A DNA stretch of 40,284 nucleotides from Microcaldota archaeon (GCA_021845465.1 JAKBRL010000008.1:1-40284); one strand, 5' to 3'. Counted from the first letter of the stretch, positions 24,393 through 32,915 are shown. Notes: a model not told the origin generated them from the sequence alone. Numbers and translations: made by a program.

Positions 24393-25439
24393 TCAGATCA
24401 TATCAAGATCTGTACTGGAAGATGTTGTTCTTCCAGAATCACTGAACTGGTCTACCGAGTCGGATAAGCCTGTAAATATGCCTATGACTTCTAGTCTGCC
24501 TTCATATTCGGGATCCATTCTTGCGCCCCACATGACGCTAGCATTTGGGGATACTGTCTCAGTAAGCTTTGAGCCTATCTGGTTTGCCTCACCAAGAGTA
24601 AGATCAGGTCCTCCGGTTATGTGTAGAAGTACTCCCTTGGCATTCCTGTAATCGACATCGAGGAGCTTGTTGTTTAATGTGCTGTTTACAACCTCCTCTA
24701 CCCTATCATGCCCTTTTCCAGAGCCCACGCTTATCATAGATATGCCGCCTATTTTCATGATGCTCTGTATATCTGCAAAATCAAGATTCATCATACTGGG
24801 CTCTGTTATTGTTTCGGTAATGCCTCTTACTGCCTTAGCAGCTATTTCATCTGCAAGCTTGAATGTCTGTTCTATAGGGAGATTTGGATATAAAGTCACA
24901 AGTTTCTGGTTGTCTATTATTATCAAAGTGTCAACATGTTCCTTTAGCCTGCTTATTCCTTTTCTTGCAGTCGCTAGCCTTGAACGCTCAAGGGAGAAAG
25001 GCAGAGTTACTATGCCTATAACTATCGCTCCCGCATCCTTTGCCGCCCTCGCAATCACAGGAGCCGCTCCGGTTCCTGTTCCGCCCCCCATTCCTGCAGT
25101 AAGGAAGACTATATTTTTGTTTGATAGTAGTTGTTCGATGCTCTGCCTTGAGAGTTCAGCTGCCTTTTCTCCAATGTCAGGAAAGCCCCCCGCACCGAGC
25201 CCTCTTGTGAGTTCTCTCCCTAACATCACACGGTTTATGCGGGGGTTGAGCATTTCTAATTGTTTTCCATCGGTATTGAACGCATACAGATCTGCGTTCT
25301 TTACCTCCATTGAACATAGGCGATGTATGGTATTGTTTCCGCCGCCTCCCACGCCTACAACGGCGATATTAGGCTTGAAGTAATCATAATCGGCATTTGG
25401 ATCTTTTTGTATTGAAGATTCATCGTACATTTTACCCAC
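24393..25439 (-). CDS. ftsZ: Cell-division GTPase FtsZ
   Basis: A 348-residue tubulin-like GTPase that assembles the division ring. Motifs: 'AVVGVGGGGNNTIHRL' near residue 26, 'FNTDGKQLE', the T4 loop 'GMGGGTGTGAAPVIAR' (about 115-130), and the T7 loop in 'NLDFADIQSIM'. The C-terminal tail is short and Ser/Thr/Asp-rich. The GTG at 25439 is exactly at the predicted transcription start given the TATA box centred near 25465; an ATG three codons later (25430) is the alternative start. Only one FtsZ is visible in the window. The gene lies between the two inverted repeat-protein copies. Confidence 0.96.
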   Translation of the reverse strand: MGKMYDESSIQKDPNADYDYFKPNIAVVGVGGGGNNTIHRLCSMEVKNADLYAFNTDGKQLEMLNPRINRVMLGRELTRGLGAGGFPDIGEKAAELSRQSIEQLLSNKNIVFLTAGMGGGTGTGAAPVIARAAKDAGAIVIGIVTLPFSLERSRLATARKGISRLKEHVDTLIIIDNQKLVTLYPNLPIEQTFKLADEIAAKAVRGITETITEPSMMNLDFADIQSIMKIGGISMISVGSGKGHDRVEEVVNSTLNNKLLDVDYRNAKGVLLHITGGPDLTLGEANQIGSKLTETVSPNASVMWGARMDPEYEGRLEVIGIFTGLSDSVDQFSDSGRTTSSSTDLDMI

Positions 25440-25453
25440 TGATGATGTATGGA

Positions 25454-25477
25454 AGGTAAGAATAAAATACCTTACCT
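25454..25477. promoter_or_regulatory. Inverted repeat flanking the ftsZ TATA box
   Basis: AGGTAAG and CTTACCT form perfect 7-bp arms separated by 10 bp; the spacer contains, on the minus strand, the TATTTTAT promoter box whose centre is 26 bp from the GTG start. A factor bound to both arms would cover the TBP site. Confidence 0.5.
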
Positions 25478-25539
25478 AAAAGTAGATTTTTCGACTTCCG
25501 GATCTCAGAAAGACACGCGGATACCTAATCCTTCAAGGA

Positions 25540-26799
25540 TTATAACAACTTGGGCTCGTTAAGCATTTCAGATGTACTTGTATTGTCATTCTTTGTTATC
25601 TCATTTAGAAAAATTGTGGCGTATGACCCTGAAGGAATTGAGAACTCCAGATTTAGACTGCCTGTGCTTTCCATGAGCCCATAACTGAGATCCTTGAAAG
25701 GAGAAAGGATAGGACGATATGCGCCTTTCATACTCAATTCAGGAAGACTCTTAATCTTGAACGAATCTTTGTTTATCCCGAGTTGTTCCATAATATCCTT
25801 TGAATAGTCTGAGATGTATTCTTCTTTTGTCTCGTATCCTATAAGTGCGTCTACCACGAAATTTTTTTCCTCTGACTCTGATACCGTATCAATGTCAGGA
25901 AAACCGTAGAAGTTAGCCTTGCAGCCAAGTCTTGATTTGAGATCGCCTTCCCGGATTCTCTTCTCCAGTACGGAGTTGAATATCGCATCCTCTACCGAAT
26001 GTATGAACATTATTGCTATTCCACGCTGCATGCTTCTTATGGCATTAGGGAAGTTTCTATATCTTGCAAGATATGCTATCATAGTCCGCTCCGGACGCAG
26101 ATGTCTTGGGAAGTAGTCTAACGCCTTCTGGAAATCCCTCTCTTCGGCAAGCTTTGCCCGGGCCTCACGTGATTCCATATCTGTCTCCTTGCCGCTATAG
26201 GCAAGGAATGACATTACAGCCTCTTCCATCTCGTTGTTTAGGATATGCATGCCTATGCTGAAATTGTTTAGACGGTATCCGAATCGCTGTCTGTCAAAAT
26301 AATTTGGAAAGAGACCCATAGACTCCTCTATTATAGAAGAAAGGCGTTCAATGCCGCCATTGGCTCCATTAAGCTTTACAGAGAATGAATTGCCAAGATT
26401 ACTCCCTAGAGTTATTTCGCTGCCTTCCCATGCGCCATTTATCTGTATGTCCTTTATACTTATGGAACTTATGCTTGAAGGAGTGACTCCGTAAATGGAA
26501 GCAAGCTGCACCGAAATAGACCTTTTGTCCTTTACTCCGGCATAGCTTATGGATTTCCTCCCACGCCCTGCTTTTTTTGCAATCGCAAGTAGTGCCGATA
26601 TAGTATCCCAGTTCCTCTTTTCCAGTATGAATGTTGTAAACTTGCTTCCGGGTAGAGGCGCTTCTCCAAGCTCCTCTGGAGTATATTTACAACCTGGCTC
26701 TAACGCCTTTCCCGACTTTGTTATCTCTTTTACTATGAAATCTTCAGGCTCTGTTTTTATCTCTCCTCTGATGCCCTCTGTTTTCGTAATCGTAATCAT
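25540..26799 (-). CDS. truD: tRNA pseudouridine synthase TruD
   Basis: A 419-residue enzyme that makes pseudouridine 13 in tRNA. 'IKTEPEDFIVKEI' is the TruD N-terminus, 'SYAGVKDKRSISVQ' holds the catalytic Asp in the KDK motif, and 'NYFDRQRFGYRLNNFSIG' is the family signature; the central TRUD insertion follows. The ATG at 26799 fits the family start. An extension upstream to 26913 would add a hydrophobic leader antisense to the neighbouring gene and is rejected. A TATATATAA-type box at 26826-26834 (minus) predicts initiation near 26805. Confidence 0.94.
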   Translation of the reverse strand: MITITKTEGIRGEIKTEPEDFIVKEITKSGKALEPGCKYTPEELGEAPLPGSKFTTFILEKRNWDTISALLAIAKKAGRGRKSISYAGVKDKRSISVQLASIYGVTPSSISSISIKDIQINGAWEGSEITLGSNLGNSFSVKLNGANGGIERLSSIIEESMGLFPNYFDRQRFGYRLNNFSIGMHILNNEMEEAVMSFLAYSGKETDMESREARAKLAEERDFQKALDYFPRHLRPERTMIAYLARYRNFPNAIRSMQRGIAIMFIHSVEDAIFNSVLEKRIREGDLKSRLGCKANFYGFPDIDTVSESEEKNFVVDALIGYETKEEYISDYSKDIMEQLGINKDSFKIKSLPELSMKGAYRPILSPFKDLSYGLMESTGSLNLEFSIPSGSYATIFLNEITKNDNTSTSEMLNEPKLL

Positions 26800-26807
26800 G
26801 AAATCAC

Positions 26808-26834
26808 TTATAAACCTTGGCGTTTGATTATATA
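26808..26834. promoter_or_regulatory. Crossed divergent promoters of truD and the proline-dehydrogenase-like operon
   Basis: CTTATAAA (26808-26815) is at the right distance for plus-strand initiation near 26838, and TATATA at 26827-26834 is at the right distance for minus-strand initiation near 26805. Each box lies just inside the other gene's initiation region, so the two promoters may interfere. Confidence 0.4.
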
Positions 26835-26843
26835 TGTGATACC

Positions 26844-27656
26844 TTGCAAAAGGATTCGCTAGTAGAAAAGCTAGCATATAGGCTGATAAAAAAACACATA
26901 GCCGGACCCACAATGAATTCCGCGATAGAGAAGGCGCAGTGGCTTGGCAGAGAAAAGATGCTTACTTCCATAATGTTCCTCAGCGACGCGCCTGAAAATA
27001 AAACAAAGGCAAGATATATCACTACAACATACACAGAGCTGATAAGAAGGATATCGAGGCTTGGGCTCAAAGCTAGCGTTCATGTACCGATAGACAAGAT
27101 AGGAGGACTTATTGACGGAGGTTTCGCTTCTGAGAATCTCATGGACATAGTAGATGTAGGAAATAAGGCCGGTGTCTTCGTCTGGGCTGCCTTTGACAGA
27201 GATTATGGGGAGGAGATAGAACCTGGGAAGTTTGCAGGTACAAAAGGCTTTGGGATTGCTGCTCCTGAAGACATAGAGCCTGAGATTGCTGACAGATGGA
27301 ATGCAAGCGCAGTCAAGATAATATTCAATGCCGAACATGAAAAGGACAGAATTTCGCGCATTACTGAGATAAAAACAGCTATGGAAAAAAGAAAGACAGT
27401 TGTAATAGCATCTCCGCCGAAGAGACTTTTGTCTGAGATATCGAATCCCAAGTTCAAGAAAGGTCTGGTATTGGAATTTTGGTTGGGATACAGCAGAAGA
27501 AAGATAGCGAAACTTGCTAGGAAGGGATTCACTACAAGCATGTGCGTGCCATTCGGAAAGGATTGGACATCTTATGCAATAAGCATGGTGCCTGAGAGCA
27601 AAACCGGATTTATAGTAGGGAATCTGCTTAAGGAAGAGGAAAAGAGGATAGTATGA
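26844..27656 (+). CDS. Proline dehydrogenase-superfamily protein
   Basis: A TIM-barrel protein of about 270 residues similar to FAD-dependent proline dehydrogenases. The beginning 'LIKKHIAGPTMNSAIEKAQW' matches the PRODH 'AG.T...A...A' start. The C-terminal 'LEFWLGYSRRKIAKLARKGF' with the substrate-carboxylate Arg pair and 'CVPFGKDWTSYAISM' match the family's 'YVPYG.DWYPY' block. No standard start fits well; the TTG at 26844, after a GTGAT ribosome-binding-like sequence and 6 nt from the predicted transcript start, is my choice. It overlaps the downstream SDR gene by 4 nt. Whether it oxidises proline is uncertain, since no P5C dehydrogenase is nearby. Confidence 0.72.
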   Translation: MQKDSLVEKLAYRLIKKHIAGPTMNSAIEKAQWLGREKMLTSIMFLSDAPENKTKARYITTTYTELIRRISRLGLKASVHVPIDKIGGLIDGGFASENLMDIVDVGNKAGVFVWAAFDRDYGEEIEPGKFAGTKGFGIAAPEDIEPEIADRWNASAVKIIFNAEHEKDRISRITEIKTAMEKRKTVVIASPPKRLLSEISNPKFKKGLVLEFWLGYSRRKIAKLARKGFTTSMCVPFGKDWTSYAISMVPESKTGFIVGNLLKEEEKRIV

Positions 27657-28621
27657 AGAGATCAGAGAAGGAGATAGTTCTAGTTACCGGGGGAACAGGT
27701 AGGCTTGGAAGACATGTTACGGCCTCGCTGATCAATAAAGGAATGGAGGTAAGAGTTCTTGTTCAGGCTAAGGAGGATGCTGTACGCGCTAAGGCGGGAA
27801 GCATACCATACCTTGGAGATATTACTGATGAGAAGGCCATAGAGAAAGCATGCAGAGGTGCAGATACGGTTATACATCTTGCAGCGATGGTGAGCCAGTA
27901 CAAGACGGGAGTTAATGAGATAATGAGGATAAATACGCTCGGAACAAAAAAACTTGCTGAGAGCGCGAAGGAATCTGGAGTCAAAAGAATGATATTTGCA
28001 AGCACAGTCAATGTGTACGGTAGAGTAAGGAAGGAAAGACTTTCGGAAGAATCGAAATTGATGCCTGCAGACAGCTACGGAGAGAGCAAACTGCTTGCAG
28101 AGAAAGAGATAATGAATTCGGGCTTGGACTATACTATACTTAGAATGGCAACAATATACGGGCCGGGATTTGAGAGCTCTTTTCTTAAGGTTTTTAAGGC
28201 AGTAAAAGAGGGTAAGGCGTTTGTAATAGGGAACGGAAATAACAATCTCTCGCTTGTACATATATCCGATGTGGTAAAGGCATTTGAGCTTGTTCTTGAG
28301 AAAAAGGAGAATAGCCGCAATAAGATATATAACATAACTGACGGAAGAGTATATACCCAGAAGTATCTTTTGACCCTGGCGGCAAATACACTGGGAGTTG
28401 AGGCTCCTAAAAAACATGTGAATGCGCTTGTGGCCAAGATGGTTGCAAAGGCCAGGGGCTTGGATACTGACGAATTGAGATTCATAACCAGTGACAGAAA
28501 GATAGATATATCCAAATCCAGGAGGGAACTCGGATTCATGCCTACCGAAAGTGTTGAGTCTGGAGCAGGATATCTGCTTGGCAAGTTCAATATTTCAGAC
28601 AGTAAGAAGGTGAATAGATGA
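27653..28621 (+). CDS. NAD(P)-dependent epimerase/dehydratase (extended SDR)
   Basis: A 322-residue Rossmann-fold enzyme. The dinucleotide motif 'VTGGTGRLGRHV' is at 11-22, 'GDITD' and 'HLAAMVSQ' follow, and the catalytic pair is YxxxK in 'DSYGESKLLAEK'. The C-terminal part is the substrate domain of sugar or sterol epimerase-like SDRs. It overlaps both neighbours by 4 nt (ATGA junctions), so the three genes are one translationally coupled operon. The substrate is unknown; pairing with an ether-lipid gene suggests a lipid or lipid-head-group role (inference). Confidence 0.85.
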   Translation: MKRSEKEIVLVTGGTGRLGRHVTASLINKGMEVRVLVQAKEDAVRAKAGSIPYLGDITDEKAIEKACRGADTVIHLAAMVSQYKTGVNEIMRINTLGTKKLAESAKESGVKRMIFASTVNVYGRVRKERLSEESKLMPADSYGESKLLAEKEIMNSGLDYTILRMATIYGPGFESSFLKVFKAVKEGKAFVIGNGNNNLSLVHISDVVKAFELVLEKKENSRNKIYNITDGRVYTQKYLLTLAANTLGVEAPKKHVNALVAKMVAKARGLDTDELRFITSDRKIDISKSRRELGFMPTESVESGAGYLLGKFNISDSKKVNR

Positions 28622-29400
28622 AAATAGGAAAAATAGAGAAATATATACATGATAACCTTGACAAAGAAGGAGCCCTGCTCTTCGTGCTTATCGACCCGGT
28701 TGATTACAAAAACTCGGATGATGCAGTCACAACGGCATACGATGCTGTAGAAGGAGGAGCCGATATAGTACTTATAGGGGGGAGCACTGGAGCCCAAGGA
28801 GAACTTCTGGAAGAAACCACCAAGAGGATATCCGAAAAAATAAACGTGCCTGTAGTCCTGTTTCCTGGAAATATAGCGACAGTCACTAAATATGCAGATG
28901 CTGTCTATTTCATGTCATTGCTAAATGCTAGGAATCCTTATTGGATAACGCAGGCACAGATGCTCTCTGCGCCTCTTGTAAAGTCGCTTAATATAGAACC
29001 TCTGCCGGTAGGATATATAGTAGTACAGCCAGGAGGAACTGTCGGATGGGTAGGCGATGCGAATATGATACCTAGGGAGAAACCAAAGATAGCTGCGTCT
29101 CTTGCTCTTGCAGGAGAGTTTTTAGGCAATAGAATTATAGTCACAGACGCAGGATCGAATCCACAATTGCAAGGATACTCTGGTGTCCCGCTTGATATGA
29201 TAAGAGAAGTAAGAAAAATGATATCGGTTCCTTATATTGTAGCCGGAGGCATCAAAACAGTCGAGGATGCCAGGGATGCAATAAAAAACGGAGGAGACAT
29301 AATACAGGTAGGTACAGCCATAGAGAAATCAGGGAATCCTAAAGAAAGAACGCTTGCCCTTTCCAAAGCCATAAAGGAAGAGGGAAGAAGGAGAAGATGA
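28618..29400 (+). CDS. Geranylgeranylglyceryl-phosphate synthase
   Basis: A 260-residue TIM-barrel prenyltransferase that links geranylgeranyl diphosphate to sn-glycerol-1-phosphate, the first committed step of archaeal membrane lipid synthesis. Key stretches: 'LFVLIDPVDYKN' (Mg/phosphate), 'GADIVLIGGSTGAQG', 'VVLFPGNIATVTKYADAVYF', 'YIVVQPGGTVGWVGDA', and the phosphate-binding 'VAGGIKTVEDARD' and 'GGDIIQVGTAIEK'. Length and motifs match archaeal group II enzymes. Last gene of the overlapping three-gene operon. Confidence 0.95.
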   Translation: MKIGKIEKYIHDNLDKEGALLFVLIDPVDYKNSDDAVTTAYDAVEGGADIVLIGGSTGAQGELLEETTKRISEKINVPVVLFPGNIATVTKYADAVYFMSLLNARNPYWITQAQMLSAPLVKSLNIEPLPVGYIVVQPGGTVGWVGDANMIPREKPKIAASLALAGEFLGNRIIVTDAGSNPQLQGYSGVPLDMIREVRKMISVPYIVAGGIKTVEDARDAIKNGGDIIQVGTAIEKSGNPKERTLALSKAIKEEGRRRR

Positions 29401-29437
29401 TCTCCTGTTTTGTCTTGTGCCTGAATGAGCAATAGAT

Positions 29438-30553
29438 ATGCGAGAAATAACTTCGATAGAGATAAGCAGAGTATTGGATGAGCTTAGAGGAAGACTTGAA
29501 GGTAGCCGCCTTAGGAAATTCTATGACTTCGGTGAAGGTTCTTTCAGGATACTTTTTTACAAGAAGGAGGGCAATGTGCAGATATACTGCAGGCTTCTCG
29601 GAACATTTAATGAGACAAAATTTGTTGAGCCTGCTGATGAGGCTTCAACTTTTGCGATGGGCATCAGGAAGAGGATAGAGAATTCCAGAGTTACATCGCT
29701 GAAGCAGCATGATTCAGACAGGATGATAATTATTGAATTTGGCGAAGAAGGTTACAGGCTGATAATCGAGATGTTTGGGAAAGGAAATATAATACTTATA
29801 AATAGCAGTGGAGTCATAGAGCAATGCTACAAGACAGTCAGGTACAGGGATAGAAGCGTTTCGCCGGGGAACCACTATGAATTTCCGAAAGGGAATGTTC
29901 TTCCTATCGATAAACTTGACAAGGACACATTCAGGAAGATTCTTGACGATGCGCCACAGGGGAAGAAGCTCATAAGACATCTTTCAGATATCATGAATAT
30001 AGGCCCGATATATCTTGAGGATATTATAAGAAGGAGTGGGCTTGAGCCGGGAGTTGATGCTTTGGCTCTGGATGAAGATTCAAAGAATATGCTAGTCGGC
30101 CAGATGCTTCTTTTTAGTGAAAGGGAAAAGGCAGAGAGACCCAGGATCTATCTTGAAGAAGGCTCTGTTAAGGATTACTCCATTGTAGATGTGGTGAGAT
30201 ACAAAGGGCTGGAAAGCAGAGAGTATGAAAACCTTAATCAACTGCTTGATGATTTCTGGATAGAACCCCGAATGGAAAATGCCGACACCGCCATTAATTC
30301 TGAAAAAAAGAGAATAGAATCAAGCATTGAGGCCCAGAAGCAGCTGATCAAGAGCGCCATGGCAGAATCAGACTACTATTCAAAAGCAGGAATGAAGATA
30401 TTTGAAAAAATGCAGCAGATAAATATGCTTATAGAGTATCTAAAAAAGAACAGGAATGCTAAACTGGAGGAAGTGCGTGACGTATTCCCATATATGAATA
30501 TAAAAGAACTTGAGTTAAAAAACAAGACAGTAAAAATAGAGATAGAAGATTGA
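29438..30553 (+). CDS. NFACT-N protein (RqcH/Rqc2/NEMF family), lacking the NFACT-R half
   Basis: A 371-residue homolog of the ribosome-quality-control factor that binds peptidyl-tRNA on obstructed 60S/50S subunits. Residues 1-150 are the NFACT-N domain ('RLRKFYDFGEGSFRILFYKK', 'LIIEMFGKGNIILIN', a hallmark), then a helix-hairpin-helix-like middle and a coiled coil (about 285-350). Archaeal RqcH normally continues for another 250 or more residues with the NFACT-R domain. Here the reading ends after the coiled coil with a clean stop, and the RNase Z gene begins immediately. Confidence 0.82.
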   Translation: MREITSIEISRVLDELRGRLEGSRLRKFYDFGEGSFRILFYKKEGNVQIYCRLLGTFNETKFVEPADEASTFAMGIRKRIENSRVTSLKQHDSDRMIIIEFGEEGYRLIIEMFGKGNIILINSSGVIEQCYKTVRYRDRSVSPGNHYEFPKGNVLPIDKLDKDTFRKILDDAPQGKKLIRHLSDIMNIGPIYLEDIIRRSGLEPGVDALALDEDSKNMLVGQMLLFSEREKAERPRIYLEEGSVKDYSIVDVVRYKGLESREYENLNQLLDDFWIEPRMENADTAINSEKKRIESSIEAQKQLIKSAMAESDYYSKAGMKIFEKMQQINMLIEYLKKNRNAKLEEVRDVFPYMNIKELELKNKTVKIEIED

Positions 30554-30570
30554 ATGTTGATGATGAATAT

Positions 30571-31461
30571 ATGATTGAGGTAACAATACTCGGATCGTCA
30601 GGATCTTCCCCTGCCAAAGATAGAAGCCTTCCTTCAGTTGCATTGCGCAGGGAAGGTGACATATTCCTTTTCGACTGTGGCGAAGGCACCCAGATGCAAA
30701 TGCTCAGGTATGGAATAAATGCTTACAGGGTAAAAGCCATCTTTGTAAGCCATTCGCATGGAGACCATATAATAGGCATTGCAGGACTTGTAAGGACGCT
30801 TGCGATGAGCAACAGGGATAAACCACTGGATATATTTGTGCCGAAAGGCCAGGAGAAGATAATAAAGGCACTTGTTATGTTTGACAAGGCAATGATAGGT
30901 TACGATATAAATATAATAGGAATAAAGGGAGGATTGGCATACAAAGGCAAGGATTTCAGAATTTCCGCTTTCAGGCTCAACCATACGATAGACGCACTTG
31001 GATATGTTTTTCAAGAAGATGACAAAAAGAATTTCATAGTGGAAAGATGTAAGAAACTGGGAATCGTAGGAGAGATGTTCTCCGAACTCCTGAAAAAAGG
31101 CAGGATAAAGTTAGGCAGAAGAACCATCTATGCGAAAGACCTTGTAGAGATTAAGCCGGGCAGGAAGATAGTGTATGCAATGGATACACGGCCAAGCGGA
31201 GAAACAGTAAAGGCTGCAAAAGAAGCTGACCTGCTTATACACGAGTCTTCATACACTGAGGAATTTAGAAGGCTTGCACGAGAGCGAAAGCATTCCACAG
31301 CATTTGAAGCGGCAGAGATTGCAAAGAAAGCGAATGTGAAGAGGCTGGTTTTAACACATATAAGCACAAGATTTAAAACTGCGAAGCCACTAATAGATGA
31401 AGCAAGCAAAGTCTTCAAAGAGGTATCGGTTGCAGAAGACGGAGAAAGAATAACAATATGA
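30571..31461 (+). CDS. rnz: tRNase Z (tRNA 3' processing endonuclease)
   Basis: A 296-residue zinc-dependent beta-lactamase-fold RNase that removes 3' trailers from pre-tRNA. The start 'MIEVTILGSSGSSP', the metal motif HSHGDH (61-66), later 'FRLNHTIDALGYVF', 'AMDTRPSG' and the C-terminal 'LVLTHISTRF' follow the family order, and the exosite arm lies between about residues 145 and 180. I prefer the ATG at 30571 over a TTG at 30550 that overlaps the previous stop, because family members begin with this strand. One nucleotide after its stop a tRNA gene begins. Confidence 0.93.
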   Translation: MIEVTILGSSGSSPAKDRSLPSVALRREGDIFLFDCGEGTQMQMLRYGINAYRVKAIFVSHSHGDHIIGIAGLVRTLAMSNRDKPLDIFVPKGQEKIIKALVMFDKAMIGYDINIIGIKGGLAYKGKDFRISAFRLNHTIDALGYVFQEDDKKNFIVERCKKLGIVGEMFSELLKKGRIKLGRRTIYAKDLVEIKPGRKIVYAMDTRPSGETVKAAKEADLLIHESSYTEEFRRLARERKHSTAFEAAEIAKKANVKRLVLTHISTRFKTAKPLIDEASKVFKEVSVAEDGERITI

Positions 31462-31462
31462 T

Positions 31463-31533
31463 GAGGGTATCGTCTAGTGGTAGGACGACAGATTGACATT
31501 CTGTAAGCAGGAGTTCGATTCTCCTTACCCTCA
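31463..31533 (+). tRNA. tRNA-Val (anticodon GAC)
   Basis: A 71-nt cloverleaf: acceptor stem GAGGGTA/TACCCTC, D arm GTCT...GGAC, anticodon stem ACAGA/TCTGT with loop TTGACAT (anticodon GAC), T arm AGGAG-TTCGATT-CTCCT, discriminator A. CCA is not encoded, so this tRNA needs the activity of the gene before it and of a CCA-adding enzyme. It begins 1 nt after the RNase Z stop and is probably co-transcribed. Confidence 0.9.
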
Positions 31534-31542
31534 AGTAATAGT

Positions 31543-31573
31543 CTTTGTTAGCGTTTGTTATGGTTTAACAAAG
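31543..31573. terminator. Hairpin downstream of tRNA-Val
   Basis: TTTGTTA-TGGTT-TAACAAA forms a 7-bp stem with a 5-nt loop (31554-31572), with an alternative 8-bp pairing from 31543. It may end the RNase Z-tRNA transcript or be a processing signal; archaeal terminators usually need only T runs, so this is weak. The rest of 31574-31784 shows no gene. Confidence 0.25.
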
Positions 31574-31833
31574 CTTAGAACATATAAGTAAATTGGGATC
31601 GGGAGGATAAACTTTAGTATGACTACAATTCTATTTTTCCTATCACAGTGATATTCTTTGGTATCATTTACTAGTATTCCGCATCAAAAATAGACTGGTC
31701 TTCGGTGATTGAGAGCTTTATCCTCAACTGAAGTAAGAGATAGATTTACCTTTTGTAGAGTCATAGACTTCAGGCAGCTGCAGGGTTGACTAATTACCCA
31801 TAAATCTATTTCCCATGTTTATTTCTTATTGTG

Positions 31834-32868
31834 TCACATTTTCTGATTTGCGTACATACAGATTACGTCATACGCCCAGAATCTTTGAATTGCTTCAAAG
31901 ACCATATTGCCCTTTTTAGTACTGACGATATTCTCTCCGAATTTCCTTTTTACTGCTGAGAATATCCCTTCGTTTCCTGGCCACCTATCACCATGACATA
32001 CTTCCTTCCTCCATTTTTTCTGCCATTTTCGACGTCTCTTTTCTGTATCTTTCAGATAATGATTGTGGCTTTTCTTGCCAGTAGGCAATCCAAACTGTGT
32101 CCTTACCTGTTTCCTTCTTGGAGGATCTGAACCTCTAGAAGACGCATTTATGTGCACCGGTATTTTAGGTTCAATACCTCGCTTATCGAGTTCCTTGAAG
32201 GTTTCATTTGTATCAAACTTTCCATCACCATAAAAACTATTCACATTCTTGCCGTTCCGTTCTATTTTCCTGATGTGCCTCATGGCAACTTTGGGTTCAT
32301 CTTGTCCTTCGCCCTGTATGTGTGCATCAACTGCGAGTAATTTCCTATGTTTAACGTCTGCGGTGATTATTACAACAACATACCTGTGCTGCCCCTTTCT
32401 TTCACCGTATTTGAATGACCTGTATTCGCCAGCATTGTTCGTCTTAAGTCCAGATCCGTCACTACCGGCATCCAGATCATCATAATCCGGAAGAATTATC
32501 TCTGGTCTCATTTTGTGTATGCGTTTCCAGATCGTTGTATAATCGTCGTATTCTGGTATCAGCATTAATCTCGAAAGACTTCTTGCAACGCCCTCCAACC
32601 CACGATAGTCAACAAACTGATGCCATACTGCCTGCCATTTCATGAACGATTCAGGAAAACGGAAAGGCGCTCCTACTTTTCCTTTGTTCATATATTCCAG
32701 TTCTTTCTGCCAGTTCATTACGAAGTCGAAGTCAAGGTAGAATTCGCCTCTGACGACATACATTTCATTGGTTTTTACCCAATCTCGATTGTCTTCTGGT
32801 TTCTTCTTACCCCATCTTCCTTTCCTCTTCCTACTCTTATATAACTCCGAAGTGTGGATTCTACTCAT
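31834..32868 (-). CDS. DDE transposase, IS5-family type
   Basis: A 344-residue transposase with an RNase H-like core. The acidic triad is visible as D in 'AGSDGSGLKT', D in 'NSFYGDGKFDTNE' and E in 'WPGNEGIFSAVKRKFGENI', the last matching the IS5/IS4 'E...K..G..' region. A basic N-terminus and the 'FPESFMKWQAVWHQFVDYRG' segment form the DNA-binding part. I start it at the ATG at 32868; an upstream TTG would add only four residues. The gene appears full length and may be active. Confidence 0.82.
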   Translation of the reverse strand: MSRIHTSELYKSRKRKGRWGKKKPEDNRDWVKTNEMYVVRGEFYLDFDFVMNWQKELEYMNKGKVGAPFRFPESFMKWQAVWHQFVDYRGLEGVARSLSRLMLIPEYDDYTTIWKRIHKMRPEIILPDYDDLDAGSDGSGLKTNNAGEYRSFKYGERKGQHRYVVVIITADVKHRKLLAVDAHIQGEGQDEPKVAMRHIRKIERNGKNVNSFYGDGKFDTNETFKELDKRGIEPKIPVHINASSRGSDPPRRKQVRTQFGLPTGKKSHNHYLKDTEKRRRKWQKKWRKEVCHGDRWPGNEGIFSAVKRKFGENIVSTKKGNMVFEAIQRFWAYDVICMYANQKM

Positions 32869-32890
32869 ACGATCGTCCAAAAATCGTATA

Positions 32891-32915
32891 ACCTGGAGGT
32901 TTTTAACCTCCAGGT
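32891..32915. repeat. Strong hairpin before the transposase gene
   Basis: Perfect 11-bp arms ACCTGGAGGTT/AACCTCCAGGT with a TTT loop, 23 bp upstream of the transposase start and inside the IS. Such subterminal stems can sequester initiation in transcripts entering from outside. Confidence 0.6.

Noticed and set aside
26800..26913. N-terminal hydrophobic extension of truD
   Set aside because: It would run antisense through the neighbouring promoter and gene start; TruD family proteins begin near the ATG at 26799.
31463..31533. tRNA-Asp
   Set aside because: The loop reads TTGACAT, so bases 34-36 are GAC (Val), not GTC (Asp).
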